Below, in pieces: positions 6,300-12,641 of a stretch of DNA of 12,641 nucleotides; position 1 is the first letter of the stretch; the number at the start of each line of letters is the position of its first letter. A program made the position numbers and the translations under genes. The stretch covers positions 1 to 12,641 of the forward strand of contig CAMWYI010000037.1 of NCBI GenBank assembly GCA_947178455.1. Direction: 5' to 3'. Source of the DNA: an uncultured Alistipes sp. (lineage in GTDB: Bacteria > Bacteroidota > Bacteroidia > Bacteroidales > Rikenellaceae). The notes under the pieces are model-generated. The model was not told where the DNA came from, searched no databases, and saw only the letters and a list, made by a program, of their open reading frames with translations.

Positions 6300-9271
6300 T
6301 TCAGTTTGCGGATGCGGGCGGCGGCCTCGTCGACAATGCCGTCGTCGGCGGGCGAATAGCCGTTTACGATGCTTTGCCACGTGGCGCGCGCTTGGAAATC
6401 GTCGCCCTTGCGAAGATAGACCTCGCCCAGCAGCAGGTAGGCTTTGGCCAGCCAGTAAGGTTTGGGCTCGCGCTCGGAATAGGCGAAAATCGCCTGCTCG
6501 GTGCGGTCCGCATCGTCCTGCCGGAACAGGTCTTCCAGCAGGTAGTAGTTGGCGGCCGAACCCTCTACCGAGCGCACTTCGCCGGAAAGCTCCTTGTAAA
6601 GCGCGAGCGCATCCGACGTCTTGTTCGTCGTGCGGTATTGTTCGGCCAGCGCGAACGTCGCCTCGCGGCGGGCCGTCGCACCGGCATCGGCATGGCTGCG
6701 GACATCCTCCGCCATGGTGCGGATGCGCGCGGCGTTGCCGTCGGAAACCGTCGCCCGCACGTAACCCGTCATGGCCTCTTGTCGCTCGGCTACGGTCGGA
6801 GCGGCGTCATAGAGTTTGCGGTAGGCGACAGCCGCTTCGGAATAACGCTGAGCGGCGAACGTCATTTCGGAGAGTTTCTCCAACACTTTGAGCATATAAG
6901 GATTGTTCTCTTCGTTCGACAGCTCGGTCAGCGTACCGATAGCCTCTTTGCGCTGTCCGTCGCGCAGGTAGCAGTCGCTCAACAGGTAGAGCGCGTCGCG
7001 CCGATAGTAGCCTTTGGGATAACTCAACAGATAACTGCGCAACGATTTGGCAGCGGTCGCACCCGACTCGGTGATGTAGAGCTTTTGGGCGGCGGCGAAC
7101 GACAGCGAATCGCGCGCGAGAAGCGTCAGGTCGCTCTCCATGCCCGCTTTGGCGGCGTAATCGAAGTAGGCGTCGGCATCGCCGCGCGAAATGTAGATGT
7201 CGCGGATGCCTTGCATGGCGTCGCGCGCCTCGGCCGAGTGGGGAGCCGACACGACGATTCGGTCGTAGTACTCCAACGCCTTGTCGCGGTCGCCGAGATT
7301 GAAGTAGGCCAGTCCCAAGTCGGCCAGCGCCTGCGACCGATGAGCCGAAGCGGGATACTGCTTGATGAACTGCACCAGCGTGGCGGCTCCTTCGGCATAG
7401 CGTTCTCCGGTTATGGCGCTGTGTCCCAGCTCGAAGTGTGCCGCTTCGACGTAGATGCCGTCGCCGTCGGCGATGATTCGGCTCAATGCCTGCCGTTTCT
7501 GCTCGGGTTTGTTCATCAGTCCGTAGGCAATGGCCCGCTGGTACTGCGCATAGTATTTCGCATCGCCGCCCAGCGCAATGGCTTTGTCGTATTGGTCGAC
7601 AGCCTCCTTGAAACGGCGGTCGGCAAAACGGATGTCGCCCAAACGGTTGTAGGTATCGCTGCGATAGCGGTCGTTGGAGCGGTGCAGCGCGAGGAATTTT
7701 TGAAAATCGGTTTCGGCTTCGGCCATTTGTTCTTGCGAAAAGGCGCAGTAGCCCAAATTGTACCAAGCCATGACGTATTCCGGCTCGCTCTGCGGCGCAC
7801 GGCGCAGGTACTGCTGGTACTTCGCGGCCGCGAGGTCGTATTTGCCCTGCTCGAAAGCGATTTCGCCCTGCCAGAAATTGGCCAGCGCCGTGTATTTCGG
7901 GCTGACGTTCGCAGCGGCCGATTCAGCCAAGTAGGTTCCTGCCGCCGTGCGGTCGCCCGCGTGGTAGGCATTCAGACCGCGAAAATAGGCGATTTTCTGC
8001 AAAGCCGCTCGCGTATCGGCATCGGTCGAGGGGAGCGACCGAATGGCACGATAGGCGGCATCGTAGTCGCGCGAATTGTAGTAGGCCGCAATCAACAGCG
8101 CGCGGGCGTCGGCATGGCGCGGCGAATCGGGATAACGCTCGATGTACTGCTGCAACAGCCGAATCGCACTGCTGTAATGGCTGCGTCCCGACTCATAGAG
8201 CAGTTTGGCGTAGCTGAACTGCGCATCTTCGGTAATCTCGGCGTCGTAGGTCGTCGAGGCGGCGATGCCGAACGATTGCAGGGCCGCCTGCTTGTCGCCG
8301 GTGTGCAAATAGCAGCCGGCCAAGTGATACGAAGCGTTCTGCGACAGGGCATCGCTCGTGCCGACGGCCTTGCGCAGCCACTCGGCCGCTTCGGCGTAAT
8401 GTTCGAGCCGGTAGAGCGAAAAGCCCATGAGGTAGGCCGTCTCGCGATTCGATTCGCCACCTGCGGCGAAGTAGTTTTGCAGGTGGGCGATAGCCGCGTC
8501 GTATTTCTCCTGCCGGAACCATGTCTCGGCAACGATACGTTCGATTTCGGCCTTGCGGGCGGGCGTCGCTTGGGCGGCCAGCGCATCGCCGTGTTCGAGA
8601 ATGTACCCGTAATCGCCGTCGCGAAAAGCCAGTTGCAACAGGAAGTAGGGTGCGATATCGCCGTAAGTCTCGCTTTTTGACAACTGCCCGAATCCGTCCA
8701 GTGCCCGTCCGGTGCGGCCCTCGATATAATCGACATAGGCCTTGTAGTAGGCTGCATGGTCGGCCAGTTCGCTATTGGCAGGGATGCGTTCGAGGTGGTT
8801 GTACATTTCGGTATAGTCGCCGTCGTTGAACGCGAGGTATCCCATGCGGAAATCGTACTGTTCGCGGCGCGACACGCTCAAAGCGGCACGGTCGACCGTG
8901 CGGAAAACTTCGGCGGCGCGGTCGAAATTCCCGACGCCGCAGTAGAACGAAGCCAGCGCGAACCGCACATCGTTCAGGTAGGTCGAACCCGGGTAATTGC
9001 GCTCGAAAGCCTGCAATGCGGCGGCGGCATCGGCACTGCCCAGTTCAACGGCGCAGGCCGCAAGGTAGTAATCGGTTTCCTGAATAGCCGCATGGTCGGT
9101 GGGGGCCAGTTCGGCTCGGGCTTGCCGGAATTCGTGCCGCGCGTCGCTCCAGCGTCCGTACTCGAATAGTTCGCGTCCGCGTTCCATGTGGCGGGACGTT
9201 TCGGGTGTCAGGGCATAGCCCGGCGTCGCACAAAGCAAAGCCAACAAAAAAAGAGGTATCGAAATTCGCAT
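6296..9271 (-). CDS. large exported tetratricopeptide-repeat (TPR) protein
   Basis: 991 aa. A signal peptide (MRISIPLFLLALLC, cut at about GYA-L) sends it to the periplasm. There is no lipobox, and no further membrane segment was noticed. Nearly all the rest is tandem TPR helices of about 34-36 residues, for example the units with YYLAACAVELGSADAAAALQ, YLNDVRFALASFYCGVGNFD, and the unit with YNRLGDIRFADRRFKEAVDQ. TPR solenoids bind peptides or assemble complexes. ATG at 9271 is the only start giving a signal peptide. A strong promoter ends 5 bp before it, so the mRNA may be leaderless. Its stop overlaps the start of the barrel gene, pointing to a periplasm/outer-membrane pair. Similar very long TPR proteins are widely conserved in Bacteroidales; their role is unknown to me. 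Confidence 0.88.
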   Translation of the reverse strand: MRISIPLFLLALLCATPGYALTPETSRHMERGRELFEYGRWSDARHEFRQARAELAPTDHAAIQETDYYLAACAVELGSADAAAALQAFERNYPGSTYLNDVRFALASFYCGVGNFDRAAEVFRTVDRAALSVSRREQYDFRMGYLAFNDGDYTEMYNHLERIPANSELADHAAYYKAYVDYIEGRTGRALDGFGQLSKSETYGDIAPYFLLQLAFRDGDYGYILEHGDALAAQATPARKAEIERIVAETWFRQEKYDAAIAHLQNYFAAGGESNRETAYLMGFSLYRLEHYAEAAEWLRKAVGTSDALSQNASYHLAGCYLHTGDKQAALQSFGIAASTTYDAEITEDAQFSYAKLLYESGRSHYSSAIRLLQQYIERYPDSPRHADARALLIAAYYNSRDYDAAYRAIRSLPSTDADTRAALQKIAYFRGLNAYHAGDRTAAGTYLAESAAANVSPKYTALANFWQGEIAFEQGKYDLAAAKYQQYLRRAPQSEPEYVMAWYNLGYCAFSQEQMAEAETDFQKFLALHRSNDRYRSDTYNRLGDIRFADRRFKEAVDQYDKAIALGGDAKYYAQYQRAIAYGLMNKPEQKRQALSRIIADGDGIYVEAAHFELGHSAITGERYAEGAATLVQFIKQYPASAHRSQALADLGLAYFNLGDRDKALEYYDRIVVSAPHSAEARDAMQGIRDIYISRGDADAYFDYAAKAGMESDLTLLARDSLSFAAAQKLYITESGATAAKSLRSYLLSYPKGYYRRDALYLLSDCYLRDGQRKEAIGTLTELSNEENNPYMLKVLEKLSEMTFAAQRYSEAAVAYRKLYDAAPTVAERQEAMTGYVRATVSDGNAARIRTMAEDVRSHADAGATARREATFALAEQYRTTNKTSDALALYKELSGEVRSVEGSAANYYLLEDLFRQDDADRTEQAIFAYSEREPKPYWLAKAYLLLGEVYLRKGDDFQARATWQSIVNGYSPADDGIVDEAAARIRKLK

Positions 9272-9275
9272 GGGT

Positions 9276-9308
9276 ACAAAGATACGAATAAGCGAGTGCA
9301 AACCCAAA
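9276..9308 (-). promoter_or_regulatory. Bacteroidetes-type promoter of the TPR/barrel operon
   Basis: On the minus strand TTTG (9308-9305) is followed after 20 nt by TATCTTTGT (9284-9276), a full -7 match. The -7 box ends only 4 nt before the ATG (9271), so the expected transcript start (about 9273) is essentially at the start codon. The boxes are part of the repeat element at 9276-9358. Confidence 0.75.
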
Positions 9309-9358
9309 TTTATTTGGGGTTTGCCGAGCGGGAGTATCTTGGGCGAAGCCAAAGATAC
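9276..9358. repeat. intergenic repeat element with competing inverted repeats
   Basis: AAAGATAC occurs twice (9278-9285 and 9351-9358), with GTATCTT (9334-9340) between them. GTATCTTGGGC (9334-9344) can pair with GCCAAAGATAC (9348-9358), an 11-bp stem with one mismatch and a 3-nt loop. Alternatively GTATCTT can pair with the first AAAGATAC across an inner near-palindrome, where GCAAACCC/GGGGTTTGC flank AAATTTATTT (about 9299-9323). The two folds are mutually exclusive. Both AAAGATA copies read as TATCTTTG -7 boxes on the minus strand, though only the one next to the TPR gene has a -33 partner. I have an impression of having seen very similar elements between other Bacteroidales genes; this is unverified. 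Confidence 0.6.
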
Positions 9359-9489
9359 GAATAATTCACAATTCAGAATTATCAGCGGCTCTTTAAGCCG
9401 CGCGGGTCGCAGCTTCCGCCAGCGGAGGCCCGCCTATGGGCGTGCTCCGCAGTCTTCGTCCCGCAAATTAGGGTGACGGCGCAGAACCC

Positions 9490-9522
9490 GTCCGAAACAG
9501 GGTAACGGTCTATCGCACTTAA
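9490..9522. repeat. imperfect 33-bp direct repeat, copy 1
   Basis: The copy begins TCCGAAAC and ends CTTAAA. An ungapped match to 9764-9796 gives 23 of 33 identical positions, counted by hand. It is followed directly by the CGGCGTT/AACGCCG hairpin; copy 2 is likewise followed, after a few A, by the CGCTTT/AAAGCG hairpin. Confidence 0.4.
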
Positions 9523-9585
9523 ATCGGCGTTTTTAACGCCGTGTACCTTTTGGTGGCAAAAGGTACCGAAAACCATCCGCACGGC

Positions 9586-9697
9586 GAAAATTGCGGGAGT
9601 TCGAGGTATCGGTCGCTGAACGAACACGAAAGACTGCGCTTTTCGCACGTTCGTTCCGGGCGCTCCCGACCCCTCGACCTCTTCTTCCGCAATTTTC
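9586..9697. repeat. 112-bp nested imperfect palindrome
   Basis: Outer arms GAAAATTGCGG (9586-9596) and CCGCAATTTTC (9687-9697) are perfect 11-bp inverted repeats. Inside them TCGAGG (9601-9606) pairs with CCTCGA (9672-9677), and innermost GAACGAAC (9618-9625) pairs with GTTCGTTC (9649-9656). The correct nesting of three arm pairs suggests one long folded unit, either a structured RNA or a small miniature inverted-repeat element. Confidence 0.6.
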
Positions 9698-9763
9698 ACA
9701 GTGCGGAAGCTACGGTGCGGCTTCGCCGCATGTTAATAAAACGGTTAGAGCGCTTCCTGACTT

Positions 9764-9796
9764 TCCGAAACCGCAAGACCGTCCGTAGCGCTTAAA
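9764..9796. repeat. imperfect 33-bp direct repeat, copy 2
   Basis: Partner of 9490-9522. Both begin TCCGAAAC and end CTTAAA at the same spacing and lead into a short hairpin. Similarity is about 70 percent by hand count, so common ancestry is likely but not certain. Confidence 0.4.
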
Positions 9797-9824
9797 AAAA
9801 CGCTTTCTTAAAGCGGCGGCTGCG

Positions 9825-9858
9825 AAAAAGGGGCCGCCGAGAAATCGGCGACCCCTTT
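9825..9858 (-). terminator. intrinsic terminator of the frd operon
   Basis: Read on the minus strand, a 14-position stem with a single internal mismatch (9858-9845 with 9840-9827) closes a TTTC loop and runs into five T (9829-9825). It starts 27 bp after the frdB stop and fits as the end of the fumarate reductase transcript. Confidence 0.88.
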
Positions 9859-9884
9859 CCTAATGCGGCGACAATGCGCCGGAA

Positions 9885-10628
9885 CTAATCCTCCAACTTG
9901 GCTGCGAGGAATTCGCGGTTGAGGCGGGCGATGTGTGCAATCGAAATCGACTTCGGACATTCGGCTTGGCAGGCACCCGTGTTGGTGCAGTTGCCGAATC
10001 CGAGTTCGTCCATCTTGGCGACCATCGCTTTGGCACGGCGCGAAGCCTCGACACGTCCCTGCGGCAGCTTGGCCAGCGACGAGACGCGGGCAGCGACGAA
10101 CAACATCGCCGAACCGTTTTTGCAAGTCGCCGCGCACGCACCGCAACCGATGCAGGCCGCAGCGTCCATCGACTCGTCGGCATCGGCTTTGGCGATAGGA
10201 ATGGCATTGGCGTCAGGCACCGAGTTGGTGCGCACCGAAATGAAGCCGCCGGCTTGCAGAATCTGGTCGTAAGCACCGCGATTGACCACCAAGTCTTTGA
10301 TGACGGGGAACGCGGCCGAACGCCACGGCTCGATCGTAATCGTTGCACCGTCCTCGAACTTACGCATGTAAATTTGGCAGGTCGTGGCACCCTGACTGGG
10401 GCCGTGAGCCTGACCGTCGATGTGCAGCGAGCACATGCCGCAGATACCCTCGCGGCAGTCGTGGTCGAACGCTACGGGCTCCTTGCCTTCGTGGACGAGG
10501 TTGTTGTTCAGAATGTCCAACATCTCCAAAAACGAGGTGTCGGCCGAGATGTTCTCCACCTTGTAGGTCTCGAACGCTCCTTTGCTCTTGGCGTCCTTCT
10601 GACGCCATATCTTCAACGTGAAATTCAT
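9885..10628 (-). CDS. frdB: fumarate reductase/succinate dehydrogenase iron-sulfur subunit
   Basis: 247 aa, full length for SdhB/FrdB. It passes electrons between the membrane quinone site and the FAD subunit. All cluster ligands are visible. The [2Fe-2S] ligands are C58, C63, C66 (CREGICGMC) and C84. The [4Fe-4S] ligands are C159, C162, C165 (CIGCGAC) and C224 (CP). The [3Fe-4S] ligands are C169, C214 and C220. Assignment to individual clusters follows the E. coli SdhB pattern. The start MNFTLKIWRQ is the usual family N-terminus. It lies 36 bp downstream of frdA in the same operon and ahead of a strong terminator. In anaerobic Bacteroidales the enzyme chiefly reduces fumarate to succinate with menaquinol; the sequence alone does not fix the direction, and sdhB is the alternative symbol. 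Confidence 0.97.
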   Translation of the reverse strand: MNFTLKIWRQKDAKSKGAFETYKVENISADTSFLEMLDILNNNLVHEGKEPVAFDHDCREGICGMCSLHIDGQAHGPSQGATTCQIYMRKFEDGATITIEPWRSAAFPVIKDLVVNRGAYDQILQAGGFISVRTNSVPDANAIPIAKADADESMDAAACIGCGACAATCKNGSAMLFVAARVSSLAKLPQGRVEASRRAKAMVAKMDELGFGNCTNTGACQAECPKSISIAHIARLNREFLAAKLED

Positions 10629-10664
10629 GATTTTCGGTAGTATTATATGGTTACGCGACGTCGG

Positions 10665-12611
10665 TTAGTCCTTGTAGTTGCGCTGGGCCGGATGAACGAA
10701 CTCGAAGTTGAGCGGTTCTTTGGTGAGTTCGGGCGCTTGGTCGGGGCCTTTGTACTCCCATACGGCCGCGTAGACGAAGTTTTCGTCATCGCGTTTCGCT
10801 TCGCCCTCTTCGGTCTGGTGCTCCGAGCGGAAGTGACCGCCGCACGACTCCTCGCGGACGAGTGCGTCGCGGGCCATCAGCTCGCCCAACTCCAAGAAGT
10901 CGACCAGTCGCAGGGCCTTTTCGAGCTCGACGTTGAAGTCGTCGGCGCGGCCCACGACCTTGACGTCCTGCCAAAATTCCTTGCGCAGCGCTTGGATTTC
11001 GGCGATAGCTTTTTCCAAAGACTCTTTCGTGCGGGCCATGCCGACGTACTCCCACATGATGTTGCCCAACCGCTTGTGGATGTCGTCCACCGACTGTTTG
11101 CCGTTGATAGAGAGCAGTTTGGCGATTTTCTCGCGGACGCCCTTTTCGGCTTCGTCGAATGCAGGCGTGTCGGTCTTGACCTTCGGAGCCTGAATTTTGT
11201 GCGACAGGTAGTCGCCGATGGTGTAGGGCAGCACGAAATAACCGTCGGCCAAACCCTGCATCAGCGCCGAAGCACCCAGACGGTTGGCGCCGTGGTCGGA
11301 GAAGTTGGCTTCGCCGATAGCGTAGAGGCCCGGAATAGTGGTCATCAGGTTGTAGTCGACCCAGATGCCGCCCATCGTATAGTGCACGGCGGGGAAAATC
11401 TGCATCGGCTGTTCGTAGGGGCTGACGTCGGTAATCTCCTCGTACATGTCGAAAAGGTTGCCGTAGCGTTGTTTTATTATATCTTTACCAAGTCGCTCGA
11501 TAGCGGTCTTGAAGTCGAGGAATACGGCCAGACCGGTCTCGTTGACGCCGAAGCCTGCGTCGCAGCGCTCTTTGGCGGCACGCGAAGCGACGTCGCGCGG
11601 TACGAGGTTGCCGAACGCGGGGTAGCGGCGCTCCAAGTAGTAGTCGCGGTCTTCTTCAGCGATGTCCGACGGCTGTTTCTTGCCGGCGCGGAGGGCCTGC
11701 ACGTCTTCGAGTTTCTTCGGCACCCAAATACGGCCGTCATTGCGCAGCGATTCCGACATTAGCGTCAGTTTCGACTGCTGGTCGCCGTGTTTCGGGATGC
11801 AGGTGGGGTGAATCTGCGTGAAGCAGGGGTTGGCGAAACCGGCACCCTTGCGGTAGCACTGGAATGCGGCCGAACCGTTCGACGCCATAGCGTTCGTGGA
11901 GAGGAAGAACACGTTGCCGTAACCGCCCGTGGCGATGACGACGGCGTGGGCGCCGAAGCGTTCGATTTCACCCGTCACCAAGTTGCGGGCGATGATGCCG
12001 CGCGCCTCGCCGTCCTCGATAACGATGTCGAGCATCTCGTGGCGCGGGTAGCTCTTCACGGAACCGGCGGCGATTTCTTTGTTCAGTGCGGCATAGGCAC
12101 CCAACAACAGCTGCTGTCCGGTCTGACCGCGCGCGTAGAACGTACGCGAAACCTGCGCGCCGCCGAACGAACGGTTGGCCAACAGACCGCCGTATTCGCG
12201 TGCGAACGGCACGCCCTGAGCGACGCACTGGTCGATGATGAGGTTCGAGACCTCGGCCAAACGGTAGACGTTGGCCTCGCGGGCACGGTAGTCGCCGCCC
12301 TTGATTGTATCATAGAACAGACGATATACCGAGTCGTTGTCGTTCTGATAGTTCTTGGCTGCATTGATACCGCCCTGAGCCGCGATGGAGTGTGCGCGGC
12401 GCGGCGAATCCTGAATGCAGAATACCTTGACGTTGTAACCCAACTCGCCGAGCGAAGCGGCTGCGGATGCGCCGCCGAGACCCGTTCCGACGATGATGAT
12501 GTCGAGCTTGCGTTTGTTGGCGGGGCTCACGACCCGAATGGCTGCCTTGTGATTGCTCCACTTCTGTGCGAGTTCGCCGGCAGGGATTTTAGCATCTAAT
12601 TTGAAACCCAT
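10665..12611 (-). CDS. frdA: fumarate reductase/succinate dehydrogenase flavoprotein subunit
   Basis: 648 aa, full length for the Bacteroidales type. It is the catalytic subunit interconverting fumarate and succinate. Seen: dinucleotide fold GTGLGG (42-47); the covalent FAD site around H74 (HSIAAQGGINAAKN); ATGGYGN (227-233); substrate-site H269 in HPT; catalytic Arg339 in VPRD; HYTMGG (H410); and ANRLGASAL (442-450, R444). The C-terminal region after about 485 is the helical FAD subunit domain, including RDALVREESCGGHFR. All key residues are intact. The ATG at 12611 matches the family start MGFKLDAKIPAG. frdB follows after 36 bp. The membrane cytochrome b subunit gene normally precedes frdA and should lie just outside the window. 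The promoter is not visible here. Confidence 0.97.
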   Translation of the reverse strand: MGFKLDAKIPAGELAQKWSNHKAAIRVVSPANKRKLDIIIVGTGLGGASAAASLGELGYNVKVFCIQDSPRRAHSIAAQGGINAAKNYQNDNDSVYRLFYDTIKGGDYRAREANVYRLAEVSNLIIDQCVAQGVPFAREYGGLLANRSFGGAQVSRTFYARGQTGQQLLLGAYAALNKEIAAGSVKSYPRHEMLDIVIEDGEARGIIARNLVTGEIERFGAHAVVIATGGYGNVFFLSTNAMASNGSAAFQCYRKGAGFANPCFTQIHPTCIPKHGDQQSKLTLMSESLRNDGRIWVPKKLEDVQALRAGKKQPSDIAEEDRDYYLERRYPAFGNLVPRDVASRAAKERCDAGFGVNETGLAVFLDFKTAIERLGKDIIKQRYGNLFDMYEEITDVSPYEQPMQIFPAVHYTMGGIWVDYNLMTTIPGLYAIGEANFSDHGANRLGASALMQGLADGYFVLPYTIGDYLSHKIQAPKVKTDTPAFDEAEKGVREKIAKLLSINGKQSVDDIHKRLGNIMWEYVGMARTKESLEKAIAEIQALRKEFWQDVKVVGRADDFNVELEKALRLVDFLELGELMARDALVREESCGGHFRSEHQTEEGEAKRDDENFVYAAVWEYKGPDQAPELTKEPLNFEFVHPAQRNYKD

Positions 12612-12641
12612 ATTTTTATTAAATTACTTATCGATACATTT

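Larger units (their letters stand above)
9359..9824. other. hairpin-dense non-coding region
   Basis: There is no convincing gene in about 465 bp; the short open frames lack protein-like composition. Perfect stems are unusually frequent: GCGGCT/AGCCGC (9385-9401); CGGCGTT/AACGCCG (9524-9540); GTACCTTTTG/CAAAAGGTAC (9543-9566); TGCGGC/GCCGCA (9716-9730); CGCTTT/AAAGCG (9801-9815). A larger nested palindrome spans 9586-9697. A 33-bp imperfect direct repeat flanks the centre (9490-9522 and 9764-9796). The region could be a decayed small mobile element or encode a structured RNA. No transposase remnant or recognisable RNA family was identified. Confidence 0.6.

Noticed and set aside
6254..8680. 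808-codon open frame on the plus strand opposite the TPR gene
   Set aside because: Antisense shadow of a GC-rich gene. The minus-strand frame has a signal peptide, TPR repeats, a promoter and an operon junction, while this frame has no domain pattern.
9349..9357. Second TATCTTTG box in the repeat as an extra promoter
   Set aside because: No -33 TTTG-like box at 19-21 nt upstream on the minus strand.
9382..9699. 105-codon minus-strand open frame in the intergenic region
   Set aside because: Runs through several perfect hairpins, has no recognisable domain or promoter, and its composition is not protein-like. I cannot exclude a decayed gene.
9541..9795. 84-codon plus-strand open frame in the intergenic region
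   Set aside because: Spans the nested palindrome and has Arg/Phe-rich non-protein-like composition.
10647..11762. 371-codon plus-strand open frame opposite frdA
   Set aside because: Lies wholly antisense to an intact, motif-complete frdA.
12624..12641. Possible last codons of the upstream membrane subunit gene (TAA at 12626-12624)
   Set aside because: Only five codons are visible and another frame also stops nearby, so the true frame cannot be chosen. Gene order makes frdC/sdhC likely just outside.
1..12641. CRISPR arrays, tRNA or rRNA genes, insertion sequences, prophage genes
   Set aside because: No regularly spaced direct repeats, cloverleaf-like sequences, transposase or phage motifs were seen by eye.

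Overview
The window looks like chromosomal DNA from a GC-rich member of the Bacteroidales, most likely Alistipes or another Rikenellaceae. This is inferred from several signals: promoters of the Bacteroidetes type (TTTG, 19-20 nt, TAnnTTTG), a lipoprotein with a Bacteroidetes surface-export signal (Cys-Ser-Asp-Asp-Glu), a fumarate reductase of Bacteroidales type, and conserved Bacteroidales outer-membrane families. No phage, transposase, CRISPR array, tRNA or rRNA was seen.

Layout, left to right. (1) Positions 1-3163, minus strand: a compact operon read leftward. It encodes a receiver-domain protein that lacks the phosphoacceptor Asp, a membrane-anchored HEAT-like repeat protein, and a membrane protein resembling a family 2 glycosyltransferase with eroded catalytic motifs. 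After 11 bp comes a CysQ-type 3'(2'),5'-bisphosphate nucleotidase cut by the window edge. The first three genes have a 2-bp gap and a 4-bp overlap and probably act together. (2) Positions 3266-3721, plus strand: a small surface lipoprotein with its own textbook promoter. (3) Positions 3813-4530, plus strand: the rplU-rpmA operon (ribosomal proteins L21 and L27) with promoter, a leader hairpin and an intrinsic terminator. (4) Positions 4551-9271, minus strand: a two-gene operon joined by an ATGA overlap. The first gene encodes a very large exported TPR protein, the second a plug-less outer-membrane barrel resembling TonB-dependent receptors. (5) Positions 9272-9884: a 613-bp non-coding region full of inverted repeats. 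It includes a repeat element that contains the promoter of the TPR gene, and ends with the terminator of the next operon. (6) Positions 9885-12611, minus strand: frdA-frdB, the flavoprotein and iron-sulfur subunits of fumarate reductase/succinate dehydrogenase. The membrane subunit gene should lie just outside the right edge.

Most genes are conserved housekeeping or envelope genes. The least explained parts are the operon with the unphosphorylatable receiver and degenerate glycosyltransferase, the exported TPR/barrel pair, and the hairpin-rich intergenic region. I found nothing that I can defend as a wholly new system.
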